From an uncultured Christensenella sp. (GTDB lineage: Bacteria; Bacillota; Clostridia; Christensenellales; Borkfalkiaceae), in contig CAJUHC010000001.1 in NCBI GenBank assembly GCA_910586345.1, positions 1 to 30,645 on the forward strand: a stretch of 30,645 bases of DNA, given 5' to 3'. The position numbers and the translations under genes were made by a program. Positions 8,956-14,489 of the stretch are shown piece by piece (the stretch's first letter is position 1; the number at the start of each line of letters is the position of its first letter). The notes under the pieces were generated by a model that saw nothing but the letters and a program-made list of their open reading frames with translations, did no database searches and had not been told where the DNA came from.

Positions 8956-10018
8956 TATAGCAGTTCTCGAAGGCGACGGAATAGGCCCCGAAATCTGCGC
9001 GGGCGCGGTATGCGTCCTTAAAAAAACAGGCGAAAAGTTCGGGCACCGCTTTAATTTCACGTATCATCCCATCGGCGGCAGAGCAATAGACGAATACGGA
9101 ATACCTTTGCCCGAAAAAACCGTCAAAGCCTGTCTTGAAAGCGACAGCGTACTTCTCGGAGCCGTCGGAGGGTACAAATGGGATGATTTACCCGCAGATA
9201 AAAGGCCCGAAAAAGGACTCTTGGAATTGAGAAAGGCTATGAATCTGTATTCAAATATCCGTCCCGCAAAGCTTTGGAAAAACCTTGCGGACGCATCCCC
9301 TCTTAAATACGAACTCGTAAAAAACGGAATCGAAATAATAATAGTGCGCGAGCTTACGGGAGGCATCTATTTCGGAGAAAGAACCCGAGGCAATAAAAAC
9401 GGGGACGAATACGCGAGCGATACGGAAAAATATTCCGTGCACGAAATAGAACGAATAACGAAAGTCGCCTGCGAACTTGCAATGAAGCGCGCAAAAAAAC
9501 TCGTATCCGTCGATAAAGCGAACGTTTTGGAAACCTCGCGTCTTTGGCGCAGGACGGTCCGCGCATACTGTGAAAAGCATTATCCGGAAATCGAACTTTG
9601 CGACGTTCTCGTTGACAATATGGCTATGCAAATGGTTAAAGACCCCGCACAATTCGACGTGGTTGTAACGTCGAACCTTTTCGGGGATATACTTTCGGAC
9701 GAAGCGGCGCAAATTACGGGTTCTATCGGTATGCTCGCCTCCTCCTCGCTCGGCGAAACGAAACGCGGACTTTACGAGCCTATTCACGGCTCCGCTCCCG
9801 ACATAGCCGGACAAGACGTTGCCAACCCTGTCGCGACCATTCTCGCGGCGGCAATGATGCTAAGAGACAGTTTTAATCTTAACGAAGAATATTCGGCAAT
9901 TGAAACCGCCGTCCAAGATGTGCTCGACGAAAATTACCGCACCGCGGATATTATGTCACAAGGAAAAATCAAAGTAGGCTGTACAAAAATGGCTCAAATG
10001 ATTGCAGATAAAATATGA
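8945..10018 (+). CDS. leuB: 3-isopropylmalate dehydrogenase
   Basis: A 357-aa isocitrate/isopropylmalate dehydrogenase family enzyme that oxidises and decarboxylates 3-isopropylmalate with NAD+ to give 2-oxoisocaproate. Motifs seen: LEGDGIGPEI, LLGAVGGYKWDD, LRKAMNLYSNIRPAK (LeuB-type substrate loop), DKANVLETSRLWR, NLFGDILSDEAAQITGSIGM and HGSAPDIAGQDVANP. The loop and overall length favour LeuB over isocitrate or tartrate dehydrogenase. It overlaps both leuD (11 bp) and yggS (4 bp), so the end of the operon is tightly coupled. Confidence 0.95.
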   Translation: MNYNIAVLEGDGIGPEICAGAVCVLKKTGEKFGHRFNFTYHPIGGRAIDEYGIPLPEKTVKACLESDSVLLGAVGGYKWDDLPADKRPEKGLLELRKAMNLYSNIRPAKLWKNLADASPLKYELVKNGIEIIIVRELTGGIYFGERTRGNKNGDEYASDTEKYSVHEIERITKVACELAMKRAKKLVSVDKANVLETSRLWRRTVRAYCEKHYPEIELCDVLVDNMAMQMVKDPAQFDVVVTSNLFGDILSDEAAQITGSIGMLASSSLGETKRGLYEPIHGSAPDIAGQDVANPVATILAAAMMLRDSFNLNEEYSAIETAVQDVLDENYRTADIMSQGKIKVGCTKMAQMIADKI

Positions 10019-10686
10019 TTGAAGAAAACGTAAAAAAACTGCTCTCGGAAATCCCCGAGAAAAACGCTTTCGGCGAAAAAGTAACGCTTGTCGCGGCGGT
10101 AAAATTGCAGGATGCGAAAGATATAAACCGCGCGATAAAAGCTGGAATAACCGATATAGGCGACAACCACGTACAGGAATTTAAAGATAAATACGATGAA
10201 ATAGACGGCTCTCCCCGCCGTCATTTTATCGGCCGTTTACAGACCAACAAGATAAAATATCTTTTGGGCAAAGTCGATTTGTACCACTCCGCAGACAGAT
10301 TTAATCTTGCGGAAGAACTTTCAAAGCGCGGCGCAAGTGCGGGAATATCTTCGAACATATTATTGCAGGTCAATATCGGAAACGAAGATACGAAAGGCGG
10401 ATTCGATTACGGCGACGCCGAAAAAGCCTGTAAAATTATCAGCCAACTGCCTGCGTTGAAAATAAAAGGTCTTATGGCTATGCTCCCCTTTATTGACGAT
10501 ACGAAAGAACTTACCAATCTCGCGGTGAAAATGCGCGCTCTCTATGACAAACTGAAAGACGAATATAACTTCGAATATCTTTCTATAGGTATGAGCGGAG
10601 ACTGGAAACTCTGTATAGATGCGGGAAGCAATATGATAAGACTCGGCACTTCGATTTTCGGCGCAAGAAATTATAATAAACAGTAA
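10015..10686 (+). CDS. yggS: YggS-family PLP-binding protein (PLP homeostasis protein)
   Basis: A 223-aa single-domain protein of the YggS/PROSC/PLPBP family (alanine-racemase N-terminal fold). Seen are the PLP-lysine region LVAAVKLQDAKDI, GITDIGDNHVQEF, HFIGRLQTNKIKYL, LLQVNIGNEDTKGGF, GLMAMLP and LSIGMSGDW followed by GSNMIRLGTSIFG. Family members bind pyridoxal phosphate without known catalysis, and loss in other bacteria disturbs vitamin B6 and branched-chain amino-acid/2-oxo-acid pools. Its ATGA overlap with leuB makes it the coupled last gene of the ilv-leu operon, consistent with that link. In many genomes yggS instead sits beside ftsZ/sepF, so this placement is worth noting. Confidence 0.9.
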   Translation: MIEENVKKLLSEIPEKNAFGEKVTLVAAVKLQDAKDINRAIKAGITDIGDNHVQEFKDKYDEIDGSPRRHFIGRLQTNKIKYLLGKVDLYHSADRFNLAEELSKRGASAGISSNILLQVNIGNEDTKGGFDYGDAEKACKIISQLPALKIKGLMAMLPFIDDTKELTNLAVKMRALYDKLKDEYNFEYLSIGMSGDWKLCIDAGSNMIRLGTSIFGARNYNKQ

Positions 10687-10687
10687 T

Positions 10688-10721
10688 AAAAAAAGCTTAT
10701 CGTTTACGATAAGCTTTTTTT
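10688..10721. terminator. Bidirectional terminator ending the ilv-leu operon
   Basis: A perfect 15-bp stem (10688-10702 with 10707-10721), loop TTTA, with seven As on one side and seven Ts on the other, so it works in both directions. It ends the operon from the left and the convergent 86-aa gene from the right. Confidence 0.95.
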
Positions 10722-10980
10722 AACTCATACTCTCTATACAAAGTAAAATTCCGAGTTTTACTCCCTCTTCAAAAAAGACCCTTTCGGCTTCCGCACACTC
10801 TTCCGACCTTAAATCGGAATATTCAGTAAAAGTCTGAATTTGTTCTTCGCTTAAACGCTCCGTTAATTTTAAATACATTTCGTCAACTTTTCGGGAAATT
10901 TTATCGTACTCCTTACCGAGTTTTACACTGTCGCAATAACCTTTTCCTAAAAATATTCTTTCAATTATTGATTTTGCCAT
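10720..10980 (-). CDS. Uncharacterised 86-aa protein under repressible promoter
   Basis: A small, charged, soluble-looking protein with no signal peptide or membrane segment. Residues 18-50 (for example LGKEYDKISRKVDEMYLKLT and ERLSEEQIQTF) look helical, followed by a Glu-rich region and FFEEGVKLGILL. It resembles short Firmicutes proteins of the DUF6809 type often found near phage or conjugative genes, but I am not sure of that family and give no function. It has a good RBS (AGGAG) and a perfect TTGACA-N17-TATAAT promoter with an inverted-repeat operator in the spacer and a second one just past the start site. It is divergent from an XRE repressor gene, which probably controls it. Confidence 0.75.
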   Translation of the reverse strand: MAKSIIERIFLGKGYCDSVKLGKEYDKISRKVDEMYLKLTERLSEEQIQTFTEYSDLRSEECAEAERVFFEEGVKLGILLCIESMS

Positions 10981-11003
10981 ATCAAACTCCTAATTATTAA
11001 ATA

Positions 11004-11016
11004 TCTGTACCACAGA
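11004..11016. promoter_or_regulatory. Operator O1, TCTGT-N3-ACAGA palindrome
   Basis: A 13-bp perfect inverted repeat with half sites TCTGT and ACAGA. It lies just downstream of the predicted start site (about 11018) of the 86-aa gene, a classical repressor position. Two further imperfect copies lie at 11033-11045 and 11082-11094. Confidence 0.7.
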
Positions 11017-11024
11017 ATAAATAA

Positions 11025-11053
11025 ATTATATATCTGTGTCATAGAAATGTCAA
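11025..11053 (-). promoter_or_regulatory. Perfect consensus promoter of the 86-aa gene
   Basis: On the minus strand TTGACA (11053-11048), exactly 17 bases, TATAAT (11030-11025). Operator O2 fills most of the spacer, so a bound protein would block RNA polymerase. A fully consensus promoter suggests strong expression once repression is lifted. Confidence 0.92.
11033..11045. promoter_or_regulatory. Operator O2, TCTGT-N3-ATAGA
   Basis: Second copy of the 13-bp inverted repeat (one mismatch between half sites), placed inside the -35/-10 spacer of the leftward promoter at 11025-11053. Confidence 0.7.
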
Positions 11054-11074
11054 GATTTTTCAAATAAAAAATTG

Positions 11075-11080
11075 TAAAAT
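11075..11080 (+). promoter_or_regulatory. -10 box of the first XRE gene (leaderless)
   Basis: TAAAAT ends exactly six bases before the ATG at 11087, so transcription should start on or next to the A of the start codon. No Shine-Dalgarno sequence is present. The -35 region is weak. Confidence 0.55.
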
Positions 11081-11081
11081 A

Positions 11082-11094
11082 TCTGTATGATAGA
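11082..11094. promoter_or_regulatory. Operator O3 over the start codon of XRE gene 1
   Basis: TCTGT-N3-ATAGA, with the ATG of the regulator gene (11087-11089) forming its centre. A protein bound here would block initiation of its own gene, so negative autoregulation is likely. Confidence 0.65.
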
Positions 11095-11305
11095 AATTAA
11101 CACGAAAGAACTCGGTAAACGAATAAAAGAACTGAGAACCGACCTCGGATTATCGCAAAAAGAATTAGCAGAAAAAGTCGGGGTTGCCGTAAATACAATC
11201 TCACAATACGAAAGCGGAATATCCAAAACCAGCATCGACGTTTTAGCTAATTTAGCCGTTGAATTGGAAACAACAACCGACTATCTTCTCGGTTTATGCG
11301 ACTAA
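11087..11305 (+). CDS. XRE-family helix-turn-helix regulator 1
   Basis: A 72-aa single-domain Cro/CI-type repressor. The HTH_3 core spans about residues 10-65: LGKRIKELRTDLGLSQKELA, then VGVAVNTISQYESG (turn and recognition helix), ending in TTDYLLGLCD. There is no additional ligand or dimerisation domain. It is the first of three tandem paralogues. Operators O1-O3 of matching symmetry lie in its promoter region and in the divergent promoter of the 86-aa gene, so it probably represses both. The start codon sits in O3 with no Shine-Dalgarno sequence, and the -10 box six bases upstream implies a leaderless mRNA. Confidence 0.88.
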   Translation: MIEINTKELGKRIKELRTDLGLSQKELAEKVGVAVNTISQYESGISKTSIDVLANLAVELETTTDYLLGLCD

Positions 11306-11311
11306 AAAAAT

Positions 11312-11329
11312 AGAAATTTTTCTTATAAA
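11312..11329 (+). promoter_or_regulatory. Promoter/operator region of XRE gene 2
   Basis: An AGAAA-TT-TTTCT palindrome (11312-11323) abuts a TATAAA -10-like hexamer (11324-11329), which again ends six bases before the ATG at 11336. No Shine-Dalgarno sequence is seen. The arrangement copies that of its two neighbours. Confidence 0.45.
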
Positions 11330-11335
11330 CAAATT

Positions 11336-11539
11336 ATGAAAAATTATTTGGAAAGATTAAATGAGTTGCGGAAAAGCAAGCAAATAAGCCAAAAAGAACT
11401 TGCAAATATACTCGGCACAACTAACAGCAGTATCTGTGATTGGGAATGCGGACGTGCTCAGCCCGACTTGAAAACGCTTATAAATATAGCGAAATATTTT
11501 GAAGTAACAACCGACTATCTTCTCGGTTTATGCGAATAA
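11336..11539 (+). CDS. XRE-family helix-turn-helix regulator 2
   Basis: A 67-aa HTH_3 protein: LNELRKSKQISQKELANIL, recognition segment TTNSSICDWECG, then PDLKTLINIAKYFEV and the shared TTDYLLGLCE ending. Its second half is very close to regulator 3 at DNA level, so the two arose by tandem duplication, while the recognition helices differ and should bind different operators. It lies 30 bp after regulator 1 but has its own -10-like box six bases before the ATG and no Shine-Dalgarno sequence. Confidence 0.85.
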   Translation: MKNYLERLNELRKSKQISQKELANILGTTNSSICDWECGRAQPDLKTLINIAKYFEVTTDYLLGLCE

Positions 11540-11587
11540 ACAGAATACGAAAAAACCCGACAACAGATTTTTTGCAATGCTTTTCAT
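11528..11587 (-). CDS. Possible 19-aa hydrophobic peptide
   Basis: A 20-codon frame on the minus strand encodes MKSIAKNLLSGFFVFCLFA, a two-lysine N-terminus followed by a strongly hydrophobic stretch. This is the general shape of small membrane peptides, including type I toxins. It lies about 100 nt downstream of a perfect leftward promoter, which supports transcription. Against it: only a poor Shine-Dalgarno candidate (GGG), a terminator-like sequence inside the frame, and overlap with the last 12 bases of XRE gene 2. Very short frames of this kind arise by chance, so this is a weak call. Confidence 0.18.
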   Translation of the reverse strand: MKSIAKNLLSGFFVFCLFA

Positions 11588-11683
11588 TGCCCGTTTCTCG
11601 GTTTAATTTATATTAGTACCCCTTACTACTAAAAAAATCTTTCATAATAATGATTACTAATATAAATCTCTTTTAGTTTATTA
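11552..11683 (-). ncRNA. Candidate structured small RNA from an orphan promoter
   Basis: A perfect leftward promoter (11690-11718) would start RNA near 11683, yet no ordinary gene follows. The RNA would contain a perfect 13-bp stem (11606-11618 with 11655-11667, 36-nt loop), a second hairpin GCAATG-CATTGC (about 11574-11590), and an outer pairing that leads into a T-rich run near 11552. The large loop includes an 11-codon frame (11613-11645). If not terminated, the RNA would run antisense to XRE genes 2 and 1 and reach the 86-aa gene. Inference from sequence only. Confidence 0.35.
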
Positions 11684-11689
11684 ATAAAT

Positions 11690-11718
11690 ATTATATAGAT
11701 AAAAACTATCTATGTCAA
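11690..11718 (-). promoter_or_regulatory. Perfect consensus orphan promoter with operator in spacer
   Basis: On the minus strand TTGACA (11718-11713), 17 bases, TATAAT (11695-11690). The whole spacer (11696-11712) is the palindrome TAGAT-N7-ATCTA, so it should be tightly repressible. It is divergent from XRE gene 3, copying the layout seen at XRE gene 1. Confidence 0.88.
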
Positions 11719-11724
11719 CAATTT

Positions 11725-11741
11725 TAGATGAAAATAATCTA
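11725..11741. promoter_or_regulatory. Second TAGAT-N7-ATCTA operator before XRE gene 3
   Basis: The same half sites and the same 7-bp gap as the palindrome in the orphan promoter spacer. It lies between the expected -35 region and the -10 TATAAT (11740-11745) of XRE gene 3, consistent with autoregulation by that protein. Confidence 0.65.
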
Positions 11742-11745
11742 TAAT
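11740..11745 (+). promoter_or_regulatory. -10 box of XRE gene 3 (leaderless)
   Basis: A perfect TATAAT ends six bases before the ATG at 11752. This makes the ATG at 11728, which lies upstream of the predicted start site, unlikely as the translation start. Confidence 0.6.
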
Positions 11746-11751
11746 TTTATT

Positions 11752-11958
11752 ATGAAACCGAAATTTGCAGAAAAACTTAAAACTTTAAGAAAAGAAAAAG
11801 GGCTTAAACAGTGCGAGCTTGCACGAAAATTAAACGTTACACAACGGAAAATATCATATTGGGAAACAGAGCAGCTCGAACCCGACTTGGAAACGCTTAT
11901 CAATATAGCGAATTATTTCGAAGTTACCGTCGATTATCTTCTCGGTTTATGCGATTAA
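11752..11958 (+). CDS. XRE-family helix-turn-helix regulator 3
   Basis: A 68-aa HTH_3 protein: FAEKLKTLRKEKGLKQCELA, recognition segment VTQRKISYWETE, then PDLETLINIANYFEV and VDYLLGLCD. It is the closest paralogue of regulator 2 downstream of the recognition helix. I start it at 11752 rather than at an in-frame ATG at 11728 because TATAAT sits six bases before 11752; the longer form would add eight residues. Operators TAGAT-N7-ATCTA at 11696-11712 and 11725-11741 are its likely targets, controlling itself and the orphan leftward promoter. Confidence 0.85.
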   Translation: MKPKFAEKLKTLRKEKGLKQCELARKLNVTQRKISYWETEQLEPDLETLINIANYFEVTVDYLLGLCD

Positions 11959-11959
11959 A

Positions 11960-11985
11960 AAAAGGTTGCCGAACGGCAACCTTTT
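11960..11985. terminator. Bidirectional terminator between XRE gene 3 and rpsR
   Basis: A 12-bp perfect inverted repeat (11960-11971 with 11974-11985) with A and T runs on both sides. It closes the XRE module on the right and ends the rpsF-ssb-rpsR transcript from the other strand. Confidence 0.93.
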
Positions 11986-12002
11986 AAAATTTTATTATTT
12001 AA

Positions 12003-12257
12003 TTACTCCGCTTTGAAAGGAAGCAGAGCGGCTACTCTTGCGCGCTTGATAGCCGTAGACAGCTCGCGCTGGTGCTTTGCGCACGTTCCGCTCATTCTGC
12101 GGGGCAGTATTTTACCGCTTTCCGCAACGAATTTTTTAAGACGGTTTACGTCCTTATAATCGATTTCCGTCACTTTTTCCTGACAGAAAACGCAAACCTT
12201 TCTGCGGGGAACTCTTTTATAGCTCTTTTTAGCAACGGGTGCTTTATTTTCTTCCAT
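12003..12257 (-). CDS. rpsR: Small ribosomal subunit protein bS18
   Basis: An 84-aa protein with the S18 core: VCVFCQEKVTEIDYKDVNRL, KFVAESGKILPRRMSGTCAK and HQRELSTAIKRARVAALLPF. It binds 16S rRNA as a heterodimer with S6. It is the third gene of the conserved rpsF-ssb-rpsR operon, with RBS GGAG well placed before the ATG and a strong terminator downstream. The two Cys in VCVFC keep a C-x2-C pair as in zinc-type S18 proteins, although the full four-Cys site is not evident. Confidence 0.97.
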   Translation of the reverse strand: MEENKAPVAKKSYKRVPRRKVCVFCQEKVTEIDYKDVNRLKKFVAESGKILPRRMSGTCAKHQRELSTAIKRARVAALLPFKAE

Positions 12258-12275
12258 AATTATTCTCCTTGAATT

Positions 12276-12692
12276 TTAAAAGGGTATATCGCTGTCGTCG
12301 TCGAACGCCTGCAAGCTTGCCCTTTTCCTGTCTGCGGGCGCGGGCGCGTCGCTCATATAGCCGTCGCTTCCGCTTCCCTTGGGCGTAAGGAACTCTACGT
12401 CCTGCGCCACAATGTCTACTCCCGTGCGTTTTACGCCCTGACTGTCTTCGTAATTGCGAAGTTCAATCGAACCGCTAACAGCTACTTTATTGCCTTTTTT
12501 AGCGTATCTTGCGACTGTTTCGCCCAAACCGCGCCAAGCGACGATATTGAAAAAATCGGTTTTCCTTTCGCCGTCGGCTCCGCCGTAATTTCTGTTTACC
12601 GCTATCGCGAAACGGCAAAGGCTTACTCCGGACGTAGTTTCGGTCAGTTCGGGGTCACGGGTTAAATTTCCTATTAAAAATACTTTGTTCAT
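12276..12692 (-). CDS. ssb: Single-stranded DNA-binding protein
   Basis: A 138-aa protein with an N-terminal OB-fold (MNKVFLIGNLTRDPEL, CRFAIAVNR, TDFFNIVAWRGLGETVARYA, KGNKVAVSGSIELRNYED) and a disordered linker ending in the acidic tail DDDSDIPF, which recruits repair and replication partners. The length is a little short of the usual 160-175 aa because the linker is short. It sits between rpsF and rpsR as in most Firmicutes; RBS AAGGA. Confidence 0.96.
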   Translation of the reverse strand: MNKVFLIGNLTRDPELTETTSGVSLCRFAIAVNRNYGGADGERKTDFFNIVAWRGLGETVARYAKKGNKVAVSGSIELRNYEDSQGVKRTGVDIVAQDVEFLTPKGSGSDGYMSDAPAPADRKRASLQAFDDDSDIPF

Positions 12693-12702
12693 TCTCTGTT
12701 CC

Positions 12703-12987
12703 TTAATTTTTTGCGGTCGTAACTACTCTTAAAACTTCGGACGAAAGACCGGAAACTCTGTCGAGTTCCTTAACGACCGAACCTTCCGCTTCGAAAGTCA
12801 TAAGCACGTAATAGCCTTCGTTCTTATAATTGATAGGATACGCAAGCTTTTTCGCGCCCCACTTTTCAGTGGATACGACTTTACCGTTTGCAGACGTTAC
12901 TATGTCCTCAAACTTTTTGACAAACGCTTCCTTTGCTTCATCGGAAATCGCGTTGTCCAAAACGTAAAGCATTTCGTAAGTTTTCAT
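12703..12987 (-). CDS. rpsF: Small ribosomal subunit protein bS6
   Basis: A 94-aa protein: MKTYEMLYVLDNAISDEAKE, FEDIVTSANGKVVSTEKWG, AKKLAYPINYKNEGYYVLMT, typical of S6, which pairs with S18 on the 30S platform. I start at 12987, where a strong GGAGGTG lies six bases upstream. An upstream in-frame GTG at 13020 would add eleven residues but falls within the structured leader, and S6 proteins begin with this Met-Lys-x-Tyr-Glu. First gene of the S6-SSB-S18 operon. Confidence 0.96.
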   Translation of the reverse strand: MKTYEMLYVLDNAISDEAKEAFVKKFEDIVTSANGKVVSTEKWGAKKLAYPINYKNEGYYVLMTFEAEGSVVKELDRVSGLSSEVLRVVTTAKN

Positions 12988-12992
12988 TTTTT

Positions 12993-13035
12993 CACCTCCC
13001 GGACTTAATCGGCATACCACCTGCGGTATGCAAGG
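12993..13035 (-). promoter_or_regulatory. Likely S6:S18 ribosomal-protein leader motif
   Basis: The rpsF leader forms a stem from GGTATGC/GCATACC arms (13011-13018 with 13025-13031), followed by a CCG just before the ribosome binding site. In many bacteria a stem with a CCG trinucleotide in this leader binds the S6:S18 complex and feeds back on translation. The match is by position and by these two elements, not a covariance search. Confidence 0.55.
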
Positions 13036-13042
13036 TTATTAG

Positions 13043-13071
13043 ATTTTACAATATTTATCCGAACTTGTCAA
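13043..13071 (-). promoter_or_regulatory. Promoter of rpsF-ssb-rpsR
   Basis: TTGACA (13071-13066), 17 bases, TAAAAT (13048-13043) on the minus strand. The start near 13036 leaves a leader of about 49 nt holding the S6:S18 motif. No terminator separates cca from this promoter, so cca read-through may add to it. Confidence 0.87.
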
Positions 13072-13095
13072 ACGATTTAACGCGTCTGTAAAATT

Positions 13096-14445
13096 TTAAC
13101 GTTCGCAACAGACGCCGAGCGCGCGTTTTATCAACGCTTTTTTTTCATTCAGCCTCGGTTCGATTGCGCAATCGTCCAAAAGTCTTAAAAGCACTTTACC
13201 GACGTCCTCCGTCCGTACTCCCGCCGAGATAAGTTCGGCTCCGTTGACTTTTAACTGTCTGAGATTTAAAGGCGCGCCCTCAGAGCGCATTTTTTCGTAT
13301 ATACCGAGCCATTTCTCGACGCACGGCGCCTTGGACGAATCGTCTTTACACGCAGAATAATCTGCTTGTTTTATATAAAGCAGTTTTTCCAAAACAGCGT
13401 TGTTGCGGACGATAAATTTACGTATTTTATTCTCGCGCGCGTCGCATCGCAAATCGTACATATGCAGAGCGCTCAATTCGACGGTTTCCGCAGTAAGTTT
13501 TTTGGAAACTTTCAGTCTTTCGCAAATTTCTTTCGCTATACGTGCGCTCTCCGCTTCGTGCATACGGTAGCTGCCGTTATTAATCATACAATAAGGTTTG
13601 CCGACGTCGTGAAGAAGCGCCGCAAGCCGTATACTCTCGTCGGAGTATAAAACCGTGCGCAGAGAGTGTTCCAAAACGTCGTAATTATGAAAGCGTTCGT
13701 TCTGTTTCATACCCCTGCCGAGCGTAAGTTCGGGAATAATTATATCGAGCGCGCCTATTTTATCGAGAAGTTTAAGCCCTCTGTACTGTGCGCCTTGTAA
13801 TCCGTAAGCGCCGTCCGCGTGCAGAATCGATTGAAGTTCCGCGTATATTCTTTCGGCTGAAACGTCTTTAAGAAGCGGGACGTTGTTTTTCGCTCCTTCT
13901 ATGCAGTCTTCCGACGGTTCGAACCCGAGCTGGGCAGACTGTCTTGCAAGACGCATAAGCCTCAGCCCGTCCTCGCCGAACACTTTGTCCGCGTCCGCGA
14001 CAGTGGTTATACGGCGGTTGATTATATCTTCCGTCCCGCCGAGCGGGTCGCATACCGTACGGCTTTTTATTTCGTAATAAACCGCGTTGCATTTAAAATC
14101 GCGTCTGCGCGCGTCAAGATTTATATCGTAGGTAAAAAACGTCTTTACGGGCGTATGGATTCCGCGAACGTATTCGTCGGAACGGAAGCAGGCGAATTCG
14201 TACTCCTCTTCTCCCAATCTCAGCTTAACCGTACCCGTGCCGCGGTAAACCGCAGTAACGACGGCTCCGGCTTTTTCGGCAACGGCACAAAACTCTTCCG
14301 CCGAAACAGGCGCGCAAATATCCACGTCGCCGTTTTCGCGGAGCTTACCCGCTATACAGTCGCGCACGTATCCGCCTACGACGTAAAGCGGAAAAGGACA
14401 AGCGTCCGCTAAATCATTAAGTTTTTCGGACAACGGCAGTTTCAT
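13096..14445 (-). CDS. cca: CCA tRNA nucleotidyltransferase with HD domain
   Basis: A 449-aa class II nucleotidyltransferase with an N-terminal head: YVVGGYVRDCIAG (24-33), catalytic GDVDIC (D40, D42), then RRDFKCNA, DPLGGTEDI and GEDGLRLMRLARQSAQLGF. An HD domain lies near residue 280 (LAALLHDVGKP). It adds or repairs the 3' CCA of tRNAs. Both tRNA genes in this window already encode CCA, so repair is the expected role for them. The related poly(A) polymerase cannot be fully excluded, but Firmicutes usually carry the CCA enzyme. Its promoter gives a predicted leader of only about nine bases, with a weak Shine-Dalgarno sequence. Confidence 0.88.
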   Translation of the reverse strand: MKLPLSEKLNDLADACPFPLYVVGGYVRDCIAGKLRENGDVDICAPVSAEEFCAVAEKAGAVVTAVYRGTGTVKLRLGEEEYEFACFRSDEYVRGIHTPVKTFFTYDINLDARRRDFKCNAVYYEIKSRTVCDPLGGTEDIINRRITTVADADKVFGEDGLRLMRLARQSAQLGFEPSEDCIEGAKNNVPLLKDVSAERIYAELQSILHADGAYGLQGAQYRGLKLLDKIGALDIIIPELTLGRGMKQNERFHNYDVLEHSLRTVLYSDESIRLAALLHDVGKPYCMINNGSYRMHEAESARIAKEICERLKVSKKLTAETVELSALHMYDLRCDARENKIRKFIVRNNAVLEKLLYIKQADYSACKDDSSKAPCVEKWLGIYEKMRSEGAPLNLRQLKVNGAELISAGVRTEDVGKVLLRLLDDCAIEPRLNEKKALIKRALGVCCER

Positions 14446-14460
14446 AATTTTACCGCTTTT

Positions 14461-14489
14461 ATTATAACAACTTTTTAAAACAATTGCAA
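14461..14489 (-). promoter_or_regulatory. cca promoter (shares -35 with the divergent promoter)
   Basis: On the minus strand TTGCAA (14489-14484), 17 bases, TATAAT (14466-14461). TTGCAA is its own reverse complement and is also the -35 box of the rightward promoter. Confidence 0.8.

Noticed and set aside
9251..9814. 187-codon minus-strand frame opposite leuB
   Set aside because: Antisense of a clear leuB gene with Arg/Phe/His-rich content and no motif.
11728..11751. Longer start for XRE regulator 3
   Set aside because: The upstream ATG lies ahead of the predicted transcript start and overlaps the operator and -10 box.
10981..11958. Prophage or conjugative element remnant around the XRE genes
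   Set aside because: No integrase, excisionase, structural gene or attachment repeats; the module ends cleanly at two terminators.
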